Assembly (NCBI GenBank): GCA_022508885.1
Contig: JAFLUG010000001.1
Span: 18,861-82,860, forward strand
DNA length: 64,000 nt
From: Oscillospiraceae bacterium
GTDB lineage: Bacteria > Bacillota > Clostridia > Oscillospirales > Ruminococcaceae
Direction of reading: 5' to 3'
A program made the translations under genes and the position numbers. Shown here one piece after another: positions 1-7,493 of this stretch (its first letter is position 1; each line of letters starts with the position of its first letter). Under the pieces are notes generated by a model. The model did no database searches, was not told where the DNA came from, and saw only the letters and a program-made list of their open reading frames with translations.

Positions 1-693
1 TAAAGAGCAGTCGCGCTCGCCTAAATGCACAACGTTTCCGAAATTGTCCGCAAGAAGCTGGACCTCAATATGCCGCGGATCTACGACAAATTTCTCGATA
101 TAGAGCCCGCCGTTTCCGAAGCAAGCCTCCGCCTCGGCGCTTGCGGAAAGAAAATTGGTTTCGAGGGCGTTTTTGTTTTCTACAAGTCGTATTCCTCTTC
201 CGCCGCCGCCGGCAGTCGCCTTTACCATAACGGGATATCCGATCTTATCGCACACCTCGTATGCTTCTTCAAGCGTGTTTACAATTCCGTCCGAGCCGGG
301 GATAACGGGCACTCCCGCGTCTATCATTGTCTTTCGTGCGTTTGCCTTGTCGCCCATCTCGTCCATTACCTGCGGGGGAGGGCCTATAAAGGTTATCCCG
401 CACTTTTCGCAAAGCCGCGCGAAATCGGCGTTTTCCGACAGAAAACCGAAGCCCGGATGTATGGCGTTTGCGCCGGTAGCCTCACAGGCGGCGATTATCG
501 CCTTTGTGTTGAGGTAGCTGTCCTTTGACTGCGCGGGGCCGATACAGACCGCCTCGTCCGCTATCTGCGCGTGGAGCGCGAATTTATCCGCGGTAGAATA
601 CACCGCGACGGTTTTTATTCCAAGCTCGCGGCAGGCTCTCATAATGCGAATGGCTATCTCGCCGCGGTTGGCAATAAGTATCTTGTTGAACAT
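1..693 (-). CDS. accC: Biotin carboxylase subunit of acetyl-CoA carboxylase (N-terminal 231 residues, cut by window edge)
   Basis: Catalyses ATP-dependent carboxylation of biotin on BCCP, the first half-reaction of acetyl-CoA carboxylase, in the cytoplasm. The protein begins [20 protein letters not shown], the classic biotin carboxylase N-terminus, followed by the [13 protein letters not shown] segment and the glycine-rich ATP-grasp loop [12 protein letters not shown]; the visible part ends at HLGERDCSL. The reading frame is still open at base 1, so the C-terminal half lies outside the window. The ATG at 693 is preceded by a GGAG ribosome site. It is the last visible gene of the minus-strand fab cluster, 40 bases after fabZ; accD and accA would be expected next, outside the window. 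Confidence 0.96.
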   Translation of the reverse strand, partial: MFNKILIANRGEIAIRIMRACRELGIKTVAVYSTADKFALHAQIADEAVCIGPAQSKDSYLNTKAIIAACEATGANAIHPGFGFLSENADFARLCEKCGITFIGPPPQVMDEMGDKANARKTMIDAGVPVIPGSDGIVNTLEEAYEVCDKIGYPVMVKATAGGGGRGIRLVENKNALETNFLSASAEAEACFGNGGLYIEKFVVDPRHIEVQLLADNFGNVVHLGERDCSL

Positions 694-733
694 TTTTTAC
701 GCTCCAATTCAATAGTGGACTTTTAGTCTGGAT

Positions 734-1174
734 TTACTCTGTTTTAGGGTCGGAAACAGCAAACGATATCTCGGCGGTAACGACCTTTTTGCCGTTTACC
801 TTGGCTGTTGCTTTGCCAAAGCCTATCGGACCCTTTTTCTCGGTCATTTCCACAGACAGCTCGAGTGTATCACCCGGAAGGACCTGCCCGCGAAAACGCG
901 CCTTGTCTATGCCCGCGAAAAACGCTATCTTTCCCTTGTTTTCAGGCAGCGCCAGCGCGCATACGGCTCCCGCCTGTGCCAGCATTTCTATCATCAATAC
1001 TCCGGGGGTCACGGGCTGTCCGGGAAAATGCCCCTTAAACCAGTATTCGTCGGGTTTGAGATATTTCTTCGCCGTTACTTTCACGCCCGGTTCAAGCTCG
1101 GTTACCTCGTCGATAAGCAAAAACGGGTCGCGGTGGGGGATAATTTCCTTTATCTGTTCTAAATTCAATGTCAT
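734..1174 (-). CDS. fabZ: 3-hydroxyacyl-ACP dehydratase FabZ
   Basis: Removes water from 3-hydroxyacyl-ACP to give trans-2-enoyl-ACP in type II fatty acid synthesis. The 146 residues match normal FabZ length. The hot-dog signature HFPGQPVTPGVLMIEMLAQA, with the catalytic His at its start and the Glu in the central helix, is intact. The start codon lies one base after the accB stop, so translation is probably coupled. Position between accB and accC is typical of clostridial fab operons. Identification is secure; FabA is unlikely given the length and context. Confidence 0.96.
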   Translation of the reverse strand: MTLNLEQIKEIIPHRDPFLLIDEVTELEPGVKVTAKKYLKPDEYWFKGHFPGQPVTPGVLMIEMLAQAGAVCALALPENKGKIAFFAGIDKARFRGQVLPGDTLELSVEMTEKKGPIGFGKATAKVNGKKVVTAEISFAVSDPKTE

Positions 1175-1175
1175 A

Positions 1176-1694
1176 TTACTCGATCCTCATTATCTTCTGG
1201 TCATACTCTACCGTATCGCCGTTGTTTACATAGATCTCGGCAACTCTTCCCGAAAACTCGCTTGTTACCTCGTTCATAAGCTTCATGCTCTCGATTATGC
1301 ATACAACGTCGCCCTCTTTTACCGTGTCGCCTACGCGTACAAACGGCGGCTTTTCGGGCGCTGGAGAGGTGTAGAAGGTGCCGATTATCTTCGACCTTAT
1401 GATATTTCCCGACTCGTTTTCAACAGCGGGAGCGGCGGGCGTGCCCGCGGCAGGCTGCGAAGCCATCTGCGGAACCTGTCCCATAGACGCCGCGACAGGA
1501 GCTATCGGCATTATCGGTGGCATATGCGGCGGCATACCGCCCTTGTGATGAGGTCTGCCCTCTATGACTATATCCATGTCCTCAGTGCTTATTTTTATTC
1601 TCGAAAGCTCGTTGTCCTTCACTATCTTTGCGAGAGCCTCGACGCATTCTACCGTATCCTGAATCGGAGTCTGCTCTTTATCCTTTAAGCTCAT
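1176..1694 (-). CDS. accB: Biotin carboxyl carrier protein of acetyl-CoA carboxylase
   Basis: Carries the biotin that shuttles CO2 between biotin carboxylase and the carboxyltransferase. The 172-residue protein has an N-terminal region (1-50), a Met/Pro/Ala-rich flexible linker (about 51-95) and a C-terminal biotinyl domain (about 100-172). The biotin site is ESMKLMNE with Lys138 as the biotinylated residue; Ser replaces the usual Ala before Met, which should be tolerated. The linker is unusually rich in MPP/MPI and His. It lies between fabF and fabZ in the same minus-strand operon. Confidence 0.96.
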   Translation of the reverse strand: MSLKDKEQTPIQDTVECVEALAKIVKDNELSRIKISTEDMDIVIEGRPHHKGGMPPHMPPIMPIAPVAASMGQVPQMASQPAAGTPAAPAVENESGNIIRSKIIGTFYTSPAPEKPPFVRVGDTVKEGDVVCIIESMKLMNEVTSEFSGRVAEIYVNNGDTVEYDQKIMRIE

Positions 1695-1728
1695 ATCATT
1701 TCTCCTTAATTAATATCCATCAAACGAA

Positions 1729-2967
1729 TTATTCCACGGGAACAAGGCATATACAGCCGTTGTGTCCGCCAAAGCCGAGGGAGTTGCTGAGAGCGGCGGT
1801 TATTTTAAGCTCCCGCGCGCCTTCGGTCACATAATCAAGGTCGCATTCGGGATCGGGAACTTTATACCCAAGAGTTTGGTGTATTTTTCCGTGCTTTATC
1901 GAAAGCGCCGTGACAATTGCCTCTACACCGCCCGCGGCGCCCAGAAGATGCCCCGTCATGGACTTTGTTGAGTTTACCGCGATACTTTTCGCGTGATTGC
2001 CGAACGCAAGCTTTATCGCCTTTGTTTCGGTAAGGTCGTTCATATGAGTGGAAGTGCCGTGAGCGTTGATATAGTTTATCTGCTCGGGGGAAATTCCCGC
2101 TTCCGCTACGGCAAGCTCCATTGCCTTTGCTCCGCCCAGGCCGTCGGGATCGGGGCTTGTTTCGTGATAAGCGTCGCAGGTAGAGCCATAGCCGCTTATT
2201 TCGGCGTAGATATTCGCGCCGCGCGCCTTCGCGTGCTCGTATTCTTCAAGAATGAGTATCCCGCAGCCGTCCGCCAGAACAAAACCGCTTCTTTCCGCGT
2301 CAAACGGAACAGACGCGCGGTCTACGTCGGTCGAGCGGGTAATTGCCTTCATATTGTTAAACGCCGCATAGCAGAAGCCGATGTCCGAGTGCTCGGTGCC
2401 GCCGGTCACTGCCGCGTCGAGATAACCGTTCTTTATCGCGCGGAACGCCTCGCCTATCGACTGCGTTCCGGAGGCGCAGGCTGTCGTTACGCAGAAATTG
2501 GAGCCTTTAAAGCCGTTTCTTATCGCAACCGTTCCCGCGGCCATATTTCCTATCATCTTCGTAATTGTGAACACCGAAACTCTGCCGCTGCCCTTTGAAC
2601 GGTACGTCGCCATTTCGTCCTCGGTGGTGTAGATTCCGCCTATTCCGCTTCCGATGATACAGCCGACTCTGAACGGGTCGAGATCCTTGAAATCCGTTCC
2701 CGCGTCTTTAAGCGCCATATCCGCGCAGTAAACGGCGTATTGTGTTATAACGTCGTTTCTGCGGATCTCCTTTTTGTCGAAAAGCGCGGAAGGATCGAAA
2801 TTCTTTACCCTTGCGACAACGTTTTTCTCTTCGGGATTTTCCTCGGGAAACCAAGGCTCAAGCGTAAAACCGTGTTTTCCCGCCAAAAGGTTTTCCCACA
2901 GCTCTTTCGGGGAATTTCCGCAAGGCGAAACACACCCTAATCCCGTTATTACTACTCGTCTGTTCAT
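1729..2967 (-). CDS. fabF: 3-oxoacyl-ACP synthase II (KAS II)
   Basis: Condenses malonyl-ACP with growing acyl-ACP, the elongation step of fatty acid synthesis. The 412 residues cover the full thiolase fold. The Cys-His-His triad is visible: Cys164 in TTACASGTQS, His303 in NAHGTSTHMND and His340 in KSMTGHLLGAAG, nearly the E. coli FabF numbering. It sits between fabG (about 50 bases upstream) and accB in the minus-strand operon. The short spacer to fabG carries a TTGACAGTTGACA-like direct duplication on the minus strand but no clear terminator. Confidence 0.97.
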   Translation of the reverse strand: MNRRVVITGLGCVSPCGNSPKELWENLLAGKHGFTLEPWFPEENPEEKNVVARVKNFDPSALFDKKEIRRNDVITQYAVYCADMALKDAGTDFKDLDPFRVGCIIGSGIGGIYTTEDEMATYRSKGSGRVSVFTITKMIGNMAAGTVAIRNGFKGSNFCVTTACASGTQSIGEAFRAIKNGYLDAAVTGGTEHSDIGFCYAAFNNMKAITRSTDVDRASVPFDAERSGFVLADGCGILILEEYEHAKARGANIYAEISGYGSTCDAYHETSPDPDGLGGAKAMELAVAEAGISPEQINYINAHGTSTHMNDLTETKAIKLAFGNHAKSIAVNSTKSMTGHLLGAAGGVEAIVTALSIKHGKIHQTLGYKVPDPECDLDYVTEGARELKITAALSNSLGFGGHNGCICLVPVE

Positions 2968-3020
2968 ATATCCTCCATTGCGCCGATTTCTACTGCTTAC
3001 TGTTTATTGTCAACTGTCAA

Positions 3021-3752
3021 CTACATACTGAGTCCGCCGCTTATCTCGATTATCTGTCCCGTTACATAAGACGAATCATCCGAGCACAAAAACGCGACGA
3101 CGCTTGCTATTTCCTCGGGCTGTCCGTAGCGCTTCATGGCGACCTGCTCTAAAATCGCGTTTTTCTGCTCTTCGGTCAGCTTGTCGGTCATGGGCGTTTG
3201 TATAAATCCGGGAGCTACGGCGTTTACGCGTATCCCGCGCGAGCCAAGCTCTTTTGCGGCGGTTTTTGTCATCGCTATAACAGCGCCCTTAGATGCGGAA
3301 TAATTCATCTGCCCGGGGTTTCCGTAAAGACCCGCGACTGAGGCGAGATTTACTATGCTACCGCTTTTCTGACGGAGCATTACACCCCCGCAGAGCTTTG
3401 TCATGTTGAATACCGACTTCTGATTTATGCGGATAACGGTGTCATAGGTCTCCTCGGTCATTCTGAGAAGCAAACCGTCGCGGGTTATTCCCGCGTTGTT
3501 TACAAGAACGTCTATCGTTCCGAATTCTTCCTTTACCTTTTTTACAAGCTCTTCACACTGAGCATAGTCCGAAACGTCCGCCGCGTAAACGCTTGCCTTT
3601 ACTCCGAGCGCTCTGCATTCCTCAGCGGTCTGCTGACCGGCCTCTTCGTTAAGCTCGTTTACAACAATGTCAAAGCCGTCCTTTGCAAGACGCCTTGCTA
3701 TCGCCGCGCCTATTCCTCTGCCCGAACCCGTGATAATAGCTGTTTTGCTCAT
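3021..3752 (-). CDS. fabG: 3-oxoacyl-ACP reductase FabG
   Basis: NADPH-dependent reduction of 3-oxoacyl-ACP, short-chain dehydrogenase family. From the chosen start the protein is 243 residues: cofactor loop [10 protein letters not shown] (residues 8-17), NNAG at 85-88, and catalytic Ser138, Tyr151 and Lys155, the same numbers as E. coli FabG. An in-frame ATG 15 bases upstream (3767) is rejected because the AAAGGA ribosome site lies between the two and serves the ATG at 3752. About 20 bases upstream of this gene begins family A repeat copy 1, so the element would be in its leader if transcription reads through from fabH. Confidence 0.96.
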   Translation of the reverse strand: MSKTAIITGSGRGIGAAIARRLAKDGFDIVVNELNEEAGQQTAEECRALGVKASVYAADVSDYAQCEELVKKVKEEFGTIDVLVNNAGITRDGLLLRMTEETYDTVIRINQKSVFNMTKLCGGVMLRQKSGSIVNLASVAGLYGNPGQMNYSASKGAVIAMTKTAAKELGSRGIRVNAVAPGFIQTPMTDKLTEEQKNAILEQVAMKRYGQPEEIASVVAFLCSDDSSYVTGQIIEISGGLSM

Positions 3753-3774
3753 ACAATATCCTTTCATTTAAATA

Positions 3775-3885
3775 GAATTTCAAAATTCATCACTTGACAG
3801 CGTTATGCGCGCAGCGCATAACGCTGTCAAGTGAGAACCGGTCAAAATTCTTTCTTCTGAAAAAATTTTGACCTTTTTGAAATTC
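3775..3885. repeat. Family A structured intergenic repeat, copy 1
   Basis: Ends are an inverted repeat GAATTTCAAAA (3775) / TTTTGAAATTC (to 3885). Hairpin 1 has a perfect 20-bp stem (arms 3791-3810 and 3814-3833, loop GCA). A linker AGAACCG follows, then hairpin 2 (3841-3872; arms GTCAAAATT and AATTTTGAC). Copy 2 at 46197-46293 has the same flanks, linker and layout but different stem sequences that still pair. It lies between fabH and fabG with no run of U suitable for a terminator. It could be a small mobile repeat or a transcribed leader RNA. Confidence 0.85.
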
Positions 3886-3918
3886 GCGCTCTATTTTATG
3901 TGGTTCTAAACCTTATGT

Positions 3919-4917
3919 TTAAGTATCCATTATTATCGAGCCGTATGTAAGTCCCGCGCCGAAGCCGACGAGACACAGCTTCATCCCGCTTTTGAGCCTG
4001 CCGCTTTTGAAAAGCTCGTCAATTCCGACAGGTATACAAGCGCTTGAAACATTTCCCATATATTCAATATTTGTGTAGACCTTGTCCTCGGAAATACCTA
4101 AAAGCTCGGTCGCCTTTGCGATTATACGCAGATTTGCCTGGTGTGGAATCACAAGATCAAGCTCGGAAGGAGATACACCGCTTTGCTTTGATACATGCGT
4201 GACTGCGTCCGCCATTGCGTTTACCGCAAACTTATACACCGCTCTGCCGTCCTGATACAGGCAGTTTTTCTTTGCAAAGGTGTCAAAGCGGTTTTCGTAA
4301 AACTCGTCCTCGCCTTTGTAGAACGGGCAGTTGCTCTGATAATTTACCTTGCAGTAAAGCGCTTCAAACTCATCGCCCTCGGCGCCCATAAACGAACTGA
4401 ACTGCCCGTCGCTTTTCGTGACCACGACAGCCCCCGCCGCGTCTCCGAACAAAATGCAGTTTGCGCGGTCGGTATAGTCCTGCTGGGCGGAAAGCTTTTC
4501 GCTGGCTACGATAAGAATCGTTTTATACTTATCGGTCTCAAGGTATTTCTGCGCGATGTCCATGGCGGTGATAAATCCCGTGCAGGCGCTGTTTACGTCA
4601 AAGCAGGACGCGTTTACCGCGCCTATGCGCTTTTGTATAAGGCAGGACATGGCGGGATAGAAGAAATCGGGAGTGCAGGTCGAAACGATGATAAGATCGA
4701 TCTTTTCGGCTGATATGCCCGCCGACCTCAGAGCGTCCTTCGCGGCTTCCGTGCCCATATAATAATTCGGCTTGTCCACCGACAACTGGCGTTTTTTGAT
4801 ACCGGTGCGCGGAAATATCCACTCGTCTGAGGTATCCAGAATTTCCGAAAATTTGTCATTGTCGGCGACAAAATCGGGAACGAAGCTGCCTGTTCCCAAA
4901 AACTGCATTCCGCTCAT
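3919..4917 (-). CDS. fabH: 3-oxoacyl-ACP synthase III (KAS III)
   Basis: Starts fatty acid synthesis by condensing acetyl- or branched acyl-CoA with malonyl-ACP. The 332-residue protein has the Cys-His-Asn triad: Cys112 in DVNSACTGFI, His259 in VIPHQANLRII and Asn289 in GNVSSA. RTGIKKRQ near residues 37-44 is the usual N-terminal motif. The ATG at 4917 has a good AAGGAG site 6 bases upstream. It is the first gene of the minus-strand operon, about 95 bases downstream of a consensus promoter. acpP and fabK, often directly downstream of fabH in Clostridia, are absent here. Confidence 0.96.
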   Translation of the reverse strand: MSGMQFLGTGSFVPDFVADNDKFSEILDTSDEWIFPRTGIKKRQLSVDKPNYYMGTEAAKDALRSAGISAEKIDLIIVSTCTPDFFYPAMSCLIQKRIGAVNASCFDVNSACTGFITAMDIAQKYLETDKYKTILIVASEKLSAQQDYTDRANCILFGDAAGAVVVTKSDGQFSSFMGAEGDEFEALYCKVNYQSNCPFYKGEDEFYENRFDTFAKKNCLYQDGRAVYKFAVNAMADAVTHVSKQSGVSPSELDLVIPHQANLRIIAKATELLGISEDKVYTNIEYMGNVSSACIPVGIDELFKSGRLKSGMKLCLVGFGAGLTYGSIIMDT

Positions 4918-4956
4918 AAAAAACTCCTTGATTTTATTTCGAAAATAATGTATAAT

Positions 4957-4969
4957 ACTATTTGGTAGT
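4957..4969. promoter_or_regulatory. Small inverted repeat in the fabH leader
   Basis: ACTA-TTTGG-TAGT lies about 45 bases downstream of the predicted start of the fabH-operon transcript and overlaps a weak second -10-like TATTAT on the minus strand. Lipid regulators of Bacillota (FapR, FabT) bind short palindromes in fab promoters, but this sequence is not a clear match to either. It is only a candidate operator. Confidence 0.25.
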
Positions 4970-5019
4970 TTGTACCGGATAAAATTTCCTTAAGCGTTAA
5001 AATTCAATATACAATAATT

Positions 5020-5048
5020 ATTATAACCCCTTTTGGATAATTTGTCAA
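5020..5048 (-). promoter_or_regulatory. Consensus sigma-A promoter of the fabH-G-F-accB-fabZ-accC operon
   Basis: On the minus strand TTGACA (5043-5048) is followed by exactly 17 bases and TATAAT (5020-5025), a perfect match to consensus. The transcript would start near 5013 and carry a leader of about 95 bases before fabH. Such a strong promoter implies either high constitutive expression or repression by a regulator encoded elsewhere. Confidence 0.85.
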
Positions 5049-5146
5049 GTAGATGTTGGAAAATAGAGGCGAGGGATTTGGGATTTTTTTCTTGATTGGG
5101 TCGTTTTTTCTCATTTTGCGCCTTTTATGTTTAGTTATCAATAATC

Positions 5147-5175
5147 TTTCGCCGGCGTCAGCAAACGCGGCGAAA
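5147..5175 (+). promoter_or_regulatory. Hairpin in the fabD leader
   Basis: Perfect 8-bp arms TTTCGCCG and CGGCGAAA are separated by 13 bases and end about 8 bases before the CGGAGG ribosome site of fabD. There is no U-run, so it is not a terminator. It could be an operator or an RNA element affecting translation. No convincing promoter is visible for fabD. Confidence 0.4.
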
Positions 5176-5195
5176 ATAATACGGAGGTATAACTT

Positions 5196-6119
5196 ATGAA
5201 AACAGTGTTTTTATTCTCGGGACAGGGTTCTCAATATCCGCAGATGGGGCTGGAGCTTGCGGAAAAGTATTCCGGCTCGGCAAAGATCTTAGAATGCGGT
5301 TCGGACATTATGGGGTTTGATTTAAAGGACAAGCTCGCGAATGCTTCCGCCGAGGAGCTTTCGCAGACGCGCCTTTCACAGCCGGCTATCTTTACCGTTT
5401 CGCTGCTTGCGCTTAATGCCGCGCGTGAAAACGGGATCGACAACTGCGCAGTCGCGGGGCATTCGCTCGGAGAATACGCGGCGATGTACGCGTCGAACGT
5501 TCTTTCGATGGAGGACGCGTTCAAAGCGATAAAGCTGAGAAGCGAGGCAATGGCCAAAGCCGCCGAAAATCAGAAGGGCGCAATGGCGGCGATAATCGGC
5601 TGTACAAACGAGGAGATAGAGCAGGTGATTTCGGGTCTCGGCGGCTTTGCGGCTCCCGCAAATTACAATTCTCCCGTTCAGACGGTAATTGCCGGAGAAG
5701 AGGCGGCTGTCGACGAGGCGATTGCTAAGTTCGGCGAAATGGGCAAGCGCTCGGTAAAGCTCGCGGTTTCGGCGGCGTTCCATACAAAGCTTATGAAGCC
5801 CGCCGCGGACGAGTTTAAAGCAAGCATATCCGGCTTTGTGTTCTCCGCGCCGAATTGCGCGTATTATTCAAATCTCTACGGAACAAAGTTTGATACTCTG
5901 CCCGATATGCCCGATTATCTGGCAAAGCATATCTGTTCGCCGGTGAGATTTGTTGACGAGCTTAACGACATGCAGGCTGACGGAATTGACACATATGTCG
6001 AGCTCGGACCGAACAAAGTCCTTTCGGGGCTTGTGAGAAAAACGCTCAAGGGCGTTACAAACGTAAACATAGAAAACAACGAGACAATGGAAAAGGCGCT
6101 CGCGGCGCTTAAAGGATAA
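5196..6119 (+). CDS. fabD: Malonyl-CoA:ACP transacylase
   Basis: Transfers malonyl from CoA to ACP to supply the condensing enzymes. At 307 residues it is of normal length. The N-terminus FLFSGQGSQYPQMG, the nucleophile Ser90 in GHSLGEY and His196 in SAAFHTKLM are intact. ATG at 5196 follows a GGAGG site. It is transcribed away from the rest of the fab cluster and is followed 24 bases later by aroE, so here it heads a mixed operon, whereas in most Clostridia it is inside the fab operon. Confidence 0.96.
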   Translation: MKTVFLFSGQGSQYPQMGLELAEKYSGSAKILECGSDIMGFDLKDKLANASAEELSQTRLSQPAIFTVSLLALNAARENGIDNCAVAGHSLGEYAAMYASNVLSMEDAFKAIKLRSEAMAKAAENQKGAMAAIIGCTNEEIEQVISGLGGFAAPANYNSPVQTVIAGEEAAVDEAIAKFGEMGKRSVKLAVSAAFHTKLMKPAADEFKASISGFVFSAPNCAYYSNLYGTKFDTLPDMPDYLAKHICSPVRFVDELNDMQADGIDTYVELGPNKVLSGLVRKTLKGVTNVNIENNETMEKALAALKG

Positions 6120-6143
6120 TATATTGAAAGGATTTTAGCAGCT

Positions 6144-6974
6144 ATGAGGAAATTCTGTCTTATCGGACACCCGCTGGGTCATTCGCTTTCTCCGCAGATA
6201 CACAGAAGGCTGTTTGAGCTTTCGGGCGTTGAGGCTGAGTATACGCTCAACGACATCGCTCCCGAGGAGCTTTCGCAAAAGTACGGCTTTCTTGACGAGT
6301 TTGAGGGATTTAACGTAACTATCCCGCATAAGATAGCGGTTATCGACTACTGTAAGGAGCTTTCCGAGGGAGCGGCGCGCTATCACTCGGTAAACTGCAT
6401 AAGAGGCAAAGACAAAACGGGCTTTAATACCGACGCTGTCGGCTTTACAAAGTCTATCGAAACGCTCGGCGCAAGTTTAAACTCGCGAGTTACGGTAATA
6501 GGCTGCGGCGGAGTTGGGAGAATGATATGCATAGAGGCTGCGTGTCAGGGCGCGGAGCTTACTGTCGCCGCGCTTGAAAGCGATATTCCTCTCGCGGAGA
6601 AGGTAGTTGAGGAAATAAAACAGATAAACAGCCCGGCAAATGTAAAAATCGAGGTGATAAAAAACGGCGCTCTTGAAAATTCCGACGGAGGCGATCTGCT
6701 GATAAACGCAACGCCCGTGGGGATGTTCCCGAAGATCGAGGGTATGCCGTGCACGGAAGAGGTCGTGCAAGAGTTCGGCGCTGTTTTCGACGTTATCTAC
6801 AACCCCAGGGAAACAAAGCTTTTAGCCGCCGCAAGAAAGCTCGGAAAGAAAGCTATGGGCGGAATGGCGATGCTTGTGCTTCAGGCGGTGGCGGCGCATG
6901 AGATATGGTATGGCGCGAAATTTGAAAAAAGCGACATCGACAGGCTCATCTCGGACATGGAGAATGCGATATGA
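6144..6974 (+). CDS. aroE: Shikimate dehydrogenase (NADP+)
   Basis: Reduces 3-dehydroshikimate to shikimate in aromatic amino acid synthesis. The 276-residue protein shows the substrate loop GHPLGHSLSPQIH (8-20), catalytic Lys63 in NVTIPHK, Asp97 in GFNTDAVGF and a nucleotide-binding loop GCGGVGR (120-126). The AAAGGA ribosome site is a little far from the ATG. Its stop overlaps the aroK start by four bases (ATGA), so the two pathway steps are translationally coupled. Confidence 0.95.
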   Translation: MRKFCLIGHPLGHSLSPQIHRRLFELSGVEAEYTLNDIAPEELSQKYGFLDEFEGFNVTIPHKIAVIDYCKELSEGAARYHSVNCIRGKDKTGFNTDAVGFTKSIETLGASLNSRVTVIGCGGVGRMICIEAACQGAELTVAALESDIPLAEKVVEEIKQINSPANVKIEVIKNGALENSDGGDLLINATPVGMFPKIEGMPCTEEVVQEFGAVFDVIYNPRETKLLAAARKLGKKAMGGMAMLVLQAVAAHEIWYGAKFEKSDIDRLISDMENAI

Positions 6975-7477
6975 GCGTGTATCTGTGCGGATTTATGGGC
7001 TGCGGAAAAAGCCATATAGGGAGAATGCTCGCGCTGAAGCTTGGAATGAAGCTTGTCGATCTTGACAAGTATATTGTCGAAGCCGAGAAAATGACTATCC
7101 CCGAGATTTTCGAAAAGTTTGGAGAGCCGCATTTCCGGGCTCTTGAGGCGAAATACATCAGGGAGCTTTCGGATGGGTATGTAGTAGCGACGGGCGGCGG
7201 GGCGCTTTTAAACGATGAAACGGCGAAATTCGCGAGAGAAAGCGGGATATCGGTGTATATCAACACCTCGTTTGAGACTTGTTATCTTCGCATAAAGGGC
7301 GACAAAAACCGCCCGCTTGTGATGAAAAACACCCCCGAACAGCTCGAGGAGCTGTACAACACGCGCGCTCCGATATACCGGAAAAACAGCACCTTTATGG
7401 TAAACGGAAACACGCGCGATTATATAATCGCCGAGGAAATAGCAAAGCTCGCGCGGTTTTCGGGACAGGCTGAATGA
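6971..7477 (+). CDS. aroK: Shikimate kinase
   Basis: Phosphorylates shikimate with ATP, the step after AroE. The protein is 168 residues, normal for AroK. The Walker A loop GFMGCGKS spans residues 7-14, Asp32 in LVDLDKYI contacts shikimate, and GGG at 75-77 is the substrate motif. The lid region carries RPLVMKN, and the late Arg in TRAPIYRKN is the adenine contact. It overlaps aroE by four bases; the next gene starts 16 bases after its stop. Confidence 0.94.
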   Translation: MSVYLCGFMGCGKSHIGRMLALKLGMKLVDLDKYIVEAEKMTIPEIFEKFGEPHFRALEAKYIRELSDGYVVATGGGALLNDETAKFARESGISVYINTSFETCYLRIKGDKNRPLVMKNTPEQLEELYNTRAPIYRKNSTFMVNGNTRDYIIAEEIAKLARFSGQAE

Positions 7478-7493
7478 TTGACAAGGAATTAAA

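Noticed and set aside
3768-3918. Reading family A copy 1 as a simple fabH terminator
   Set aside because: No U-run follows the hairpins in either direction, and the second copy at 46197 is not placed after a gene end in the same way but upstream of mutS2.
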